From IMG/VR virus record IMGVR_UViG_3300036791_000829, positions 1-22,212 of that record: DNA of 22,212 nucleotides; one strand, written 5' to 3'. This document shows, piece by piece, positions 20,501 to 22,212 of the stretch. The notes below the pieces were generated by a model. That model searched no databases, was not told the origin of the DNA, and worked only from the letters and a program-made list of their open reading frames with translations. Both the position numbers and the translations under genes were made by a program. Numbering within the stretch: the stretch's first letter is position 1; each line of letters starts with the position of its first letter. This stretch comes from a virus.

Positions 20501-21170
20501 CTTCGATCCGGCCGCGGTCTACCTCACCTGGCACCAAGCGCAGAGCAAGGACACCGCGCTTTACGTTGCCAACGGAAGCGCATGGTGGTACCGCATGGCT
20601 GCGGCTTCGGCGCCGGAATCGGGCAACATCTGGTCTCCTGCAGGCGTGATGCGCGCCCCTGGGCAGGTGCGCGCCATGGCTTCGATCGAGATTACACCTG
20701 GCGTAAAGGTGCTGCTTGCGGGTCCGAACGTCGACGGCAACCCCATCCTGCAGCGTGACTACACAACCAACGCCGATAATGGAGTCTCTTTTATCGCGCG
20801 CGCCACGCTCGCCCCCACAGTGCTGGCCCAGCCGGGAACGACCGCGGGCGTGCAGTTTGTAGTGACCGAAGAAAAGAGCATCCCTGGCGCTTCCCTGCTC
20901 TCGGTGCGCATGCTCTTTGATGAGATTCAAGACTTTGTAAACATCCACGCCGGCGACTGGCGAACCCTGCGGAACATCACGACGGACCCGCCCAACCTTC
21001 CCCAGTCAAAAAGCGTGAAGTCACAGCGGCTATGGGGGCTGCAGGATCCGAGCACAGTTATCAAATGCAGGTTCTACCAGCAGGATATTTTCTGGCCGGC
21101 GGAGAACTTTGCGAGCGAGCTCTACACCAACACCGTTTACGGACGGCTCCCAGAGAAAGCGAGGAAATAA
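17598..21170 (+). CDS. large tail/adhesin protein
   Basis: A 1190-aa protein, probably at the distal tail. Residues 122-270 look like a carbohydrate-binding jelly roll (LQNPNFDSGATGW opening, strand-rich to GGPRWGAAVF). Between about 445 and 712 four short modules end in a Trp strand: GGNQWVNMG, GTAQWKCLG, NTVNWKNLG and GAQVWKNAG. The C-terminal ~400 residues are beta-rich, with propeller-like strands (RIWGYVNNQLRWSGGPD, YAMISAHQVISIDPG), and end with a strand-rich tip. No lyase or peptidase motif is visible. ATG 17598 was chosen; ATG 17607 is equally possible, neither has a good SD, and a TTG at 17514 would overlap the antisense membrane gene. Host-surface contact is inferred. Confidence 0.7.
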   Translation: MRPMPTSPLESAGAAVQPISAAPLHVNEFFTGLWTNGSPLGPGPVPYLYQKFYSASRYDRIVGGGDSEVSTRLTLMRRPGFTVYNPGPFPPINRFYEFRAFTATDEVIHLLADCDGSTNQLQNPNFDSGATGWTFGSDPVNGGNWHLGTGSPFAAGNLAQWSGTGAAALTNQQHMPCSAGTQMEASCQGIGELGATGTAVLQINFYNAANALLQTVSSPACVANYIWTPLQVLAPAPAGTSYATVDFSVTGATMASGGPRWGAAVFTGGIAPIVPTVREVTQPNTNNILWTKAAGAGRTSFVDVGNTVYAGDGVTTHQWLTSALSWQPNAQFQPGDFIVDSNGNLQRSVGSVTATIVNISVVDVVLSGGVHGRQVTLYFSSATPFDVPDNISIITSGLTTVPAANETTPYTVIVESVLQCSWVQSTTAIPVTPFSVETGTATTGSGSSGATMPAWNTSLGLVTQDGGNQWVNMGPAVMAWGAQGPANAPTVTTASVPSIYPNVAISTWYAPNGAFVIFDGANLQQLVAPGGTTGPTAPTWATAVGAITNETSPGTAQWKCLGGGAWQANHAYIVGNTIRATYTYSQTVYQWTSDGHGGFIQVPVQQQVTTTSFFQCVVAGTSGPNPPNWLNGIGVITIDNTVNWKNLGSASGAAWPGATQTLSTAIQVVDPNGYFQTPTKQAETGATAPTGGYSTTVGASTTDGAQVWKNAGPAAPAATAVWYWAYSGKNSITGEISNASPLSAPLAPGIGQLAVIQGQGLPQPPWDTIVLWRTAAGGSTLLYDDEFPNPGPGQNWIYTDTNVDPGNVATGAQGVLNALITAPINNTNDPPPSNFVPQAYFLNRIWGYVNNQLRWSGGPDTLTGSGNSAFPPLNVFRFPARGVLCWPTSVGLICFTTSDIWVVLGQGTGSSPFYVVNFQQNIGMQSQDAFAVNGSTAYAMISAHQVISIDPGAGEVEVGFPIGDLLDGFDPAAVYLTWHQAQSKDTALYVANGSAWWYRMAAASAPESGNIWSPAGVMRAPGQVRAMASIEITPGVKVLLAGPNVDGNPILQRDYTTNADNGVSFIARATLAPTVLAQPGTTAGVQFVVTEEKSIPGASLLSVRMLFDEIQDFVNIHAGDWRTLRNITTDPPNLPQSKSVKSQRLWGLQDPSTVIKCRFYQQDIFWPAENFASELYTNTVYGRLPEKARK

Positions 21171-21171
21171 A

Positions 21172-21378
21172 ATGGCGCCACCGCGACCACGGCCGCCGGT
21201 TCAAGTACCGCAGGAGAGCGAACCTGCGACCCCGCCGGAAGAAAGCCTGATTGGCGTAAATCCCATCATGATTTCGAGCCTGCCCCCGATCGTCAGCGGC
21301 GCCGATGTTTATGTGCGCCAATTCTATCGAGACAACAAATTGCCGTGGAGGAGATACCTCCCGATCAAAGGACTGTGA
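21172..21378 (+). CDS. hypothetical small protein
   Basis: A 68-aa protein starting 1 bp after the tail gene, with GAGGAA upstream. The N-terminal third is Pro-rich (MAPPRPRPPVQVP); the C-terminus reads SGADVYVRQFYRDNKLPWRR. It overlaps the next gene by TGATG. No family is recognised; a tail-associated linker peptide is one possibility. Confidence 0.65.
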   Translation: MAPPRPRPPVQVPQESEPATPPEESLIGVNPIMISSLPPIVSGADVYVRQFYRDNKLPWRRYLPIKGL

Positions 21379-21662
21379 TGGACGTAAAAGAGTGGCTGGC
21401 GGCGGTAGTGGCTGGCGGCGTGGTGGGGGCGGCCCTTGCGGCCGGCTTCGTTCTTAGCCGTGTTCCGCATCCGGCGCCGACACCCAGGGTCAAGGCCAGT
21501 AAGGCAGACGTCGGTTCGGGTTTCATCGTCACGGCCATTTGTCCTGATGGTTGGATGACTCACTTTGAGGCGAAAGACCTCAATGCCTATAACACCGGCC
21601 CCAGAGGCTATGTGGAAATGGTTAACTTCTTCGCCAGCGCAACCTGTGTTCCAAACAAATAA
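21378..21662 (+). CDS. small protein with N-terminal membrane anchor
   Basis: A 94-aa protein from ATG 21378. A single Ala/Gly/Val-rich membrane segment (AAVVAGGVVGAALAAGFVL, about 8-26) is followed by a soluble domain with two Cys (TAICPDGW and the ending ATCVPNK) that could form a disulfide outside the cytoplasm. The position between the tail and holin-like genes suggests a lysis or envelope function, perhaps spanin- or anti-holin-like; there is no lipobox and no direct evidence. It overlaps the previous gene (TGATG). Confidence 0.65.
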   Translation: MDVKEWLAAVVAGGVVGAALAAGFVLSRVPHPAPTPRVKASKADVGSGFIVTAICPDGWMTHFEAKDLNAYNTGPRGYVEMVNFFASATCVPNK

Positions 21663-21674
21663 GCAGGAGGGCCC

Positions 21675-21950
21675 ATGCACACGAAAGAGTGGTTGAAATC
21701 GGCCGCGGTAGCGATCGGCGGCGGAGCGGCTGCAGCTCTTTCAACGGCCATCATGGACCCGCATAAATTCAACCTCTCCGATGGATTCAAAGATGAATTC
21801 CTGATTGCGCTACAGGGGGCTTTGGTTGGATTAGGCGCACTTTTTATTCGCTCTCCGCTGGGAACATCGCTGATGACCGCGGTTGAACACGTCAAACAAC
21901 AAGCAAAGGATGACCAGGCACTCCTGGACAAAATCAACAAAGAGAAATGA
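21675..21950 (+). CDS. putative holin
   Basis: A 91-aa protein with two membrane segments: an Ala/Gly-rich one (about 9-26) and LIALQGALVGLGALFI (about 43-58). A DPHKFNLSDGFKDE loop lies between them, and the C-terminal tail is charged and helical. Size, topology and the late position fit a class II-type holin, which would open the inner membrane for a lysin. No endolysin gene lies within the window, so the call rests on topology. AGGAGGG precedes the ATG by three to four bases. It overlaps the next gene by ATGA. Confidence 0.55.
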   Translation: MHTKEWLKSAAVAIGGGAAAALSTAIMDPHKFNLSDGFKDEFLIALQGALVGLGALFIRSPLGTSLMTAVEHVKQQAKDDQALLDKINKEK

Positions 21951-22212
21951 ACAACATCACTGACAACACGGTAGCGATTTTCGATGGATACGCGCTGCGC
22001 ATGGTCACAGAAGCAGACCGGCCACAGCTCGAGGACTGGATTGCTGCAGATCCTTGCCACGCGGGAGTGAAGAAGCCGGAATTTTTCATGGGCGTGGAAG
22101 CCGAACTGGCGCCGGATCCGCGGGCGACTTGCTACGCACTCGAGCACGACGGGCACACGCTCTTTTACATCCGGCTGACCAGGGCGGCGCGAGTCAACAT
22201 TCAATTTGCGCC
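21947..22212 (+). CDS. GNAT-like acetyltransferase, 3' end missing
   Basis: The first 88 codons of a gene cut by the window edge. The start ATG 21947 overlaps the holin stop (ATGA). The sequence runs LRMVTEADRPQLEDWIAADP, then GVKKPEFFMGV, CYALEHDGHTLFYIRLTRAA and VNIQFA. This matches the N-terminal pattern of phage-encoded proteins annotated as GNAT-type acetyltransferases. The acetyl-CoA-binding segment would lie beyond the window, so activity cannot be judged. Confidence 0.6.
   Translation, partial: MNNITDNTVAIFDGYALRMVTEADRPQLEDWIAADPCHAGVKKPEFFMGVEAELAPDPRATCYALEHDGHTLFYIRLTRAARVNIQFA

Noticed and set aside
1-22212. CRISPR arrays, tRNA or rRNA genes, insertion sequences, integrase
   Set aside because: None seen: the short-period repeats at 1175-1482 have no spacers, and no cloverleaf, transposase or recombinase motif was noticed.

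Overview
The window reads as part of the genome of a tailed dsDNA bacteriophage (class Caudoviricetes), or of a prophage of one. It holds a near-contiguous late module: terminase large subunit, portal, a probable scaffold, a major capsid protein of the N4-gp56 type, head-tail adaptor-like proteins, a 1190-residue tail/adhesin protein and a holin-like membrane protein. A small replication and regulation module lies to the left. Most genes are on the + strand, tightly packed, with ATGA or TGATG stop/start overlaps and clear Shine-Dalgarno (SD) sequences, so the host is a bacterium using standard SD signals. The host cannot be named from the sequence. The GC-rich coding style fits a GC-rich soil or aquatic host, but that is inference. 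I saw no integrase, tRNA, rRNA or CRISPR array, and no tape-measure gene. No small terminase subunit was recognised.

Layout. 1-124 is a near-perfect 124-bp palindrome. 236-1997 is a leftward block: an unknown 95-aa gene, a DUF1376-type replication protein carrying two 12-bp-periodic repeat arrays (iteron-like), and a small ribbon-helix-helix regulator followed by an intrinsic terminator. The regulator is divergent from a RusA-type Holliday junction resolvase (2020-2433). 2444-5124 holds small genes and two or three probable virion proteins. One of these (3263-3835) has its own leader and intrinsic terminator. 5121-6782 is TerL. 6779-8843 is a translationally coupled run of eight small genes between TerL and portal. 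It includes a protein closely resembling the Acb2/Tad1 hairpin domain, a cyclic-nucleotide sponge that counters CBASS/Thoeris defence. 8840-13830 runs portal, three small genes, scaffold, capsid. 13897-21170 is the connector and tail region. It is interrupted by a minus-strand HNH endonuclease with five zinc-finger modules (15631-16482) and a short minus-strand membrane protein gene (17410-17577). 21172-22212 starts the lysis and accessory region: small membrane proteins, a holin candidate and the 5' part of a GNAT-like gene.

How the genes would work together (inference). The replication protein would act at its own iterons, and RusA would clear branched replication DNA. TerL with the portal would package DNA into a scaffold-built shell of the 12661-13830 capsid protein. 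The 14648 and 16701 products would join the head to the tail, and the 17598 product would contact the host surface. The TerL-portal cassette looks like the main accessory (possibly anti-defence) locus.

Three small genes of 45-55 codons were found by hand: 11652-11789, 16557-16697 and, on the minus strand, 17410-17577.
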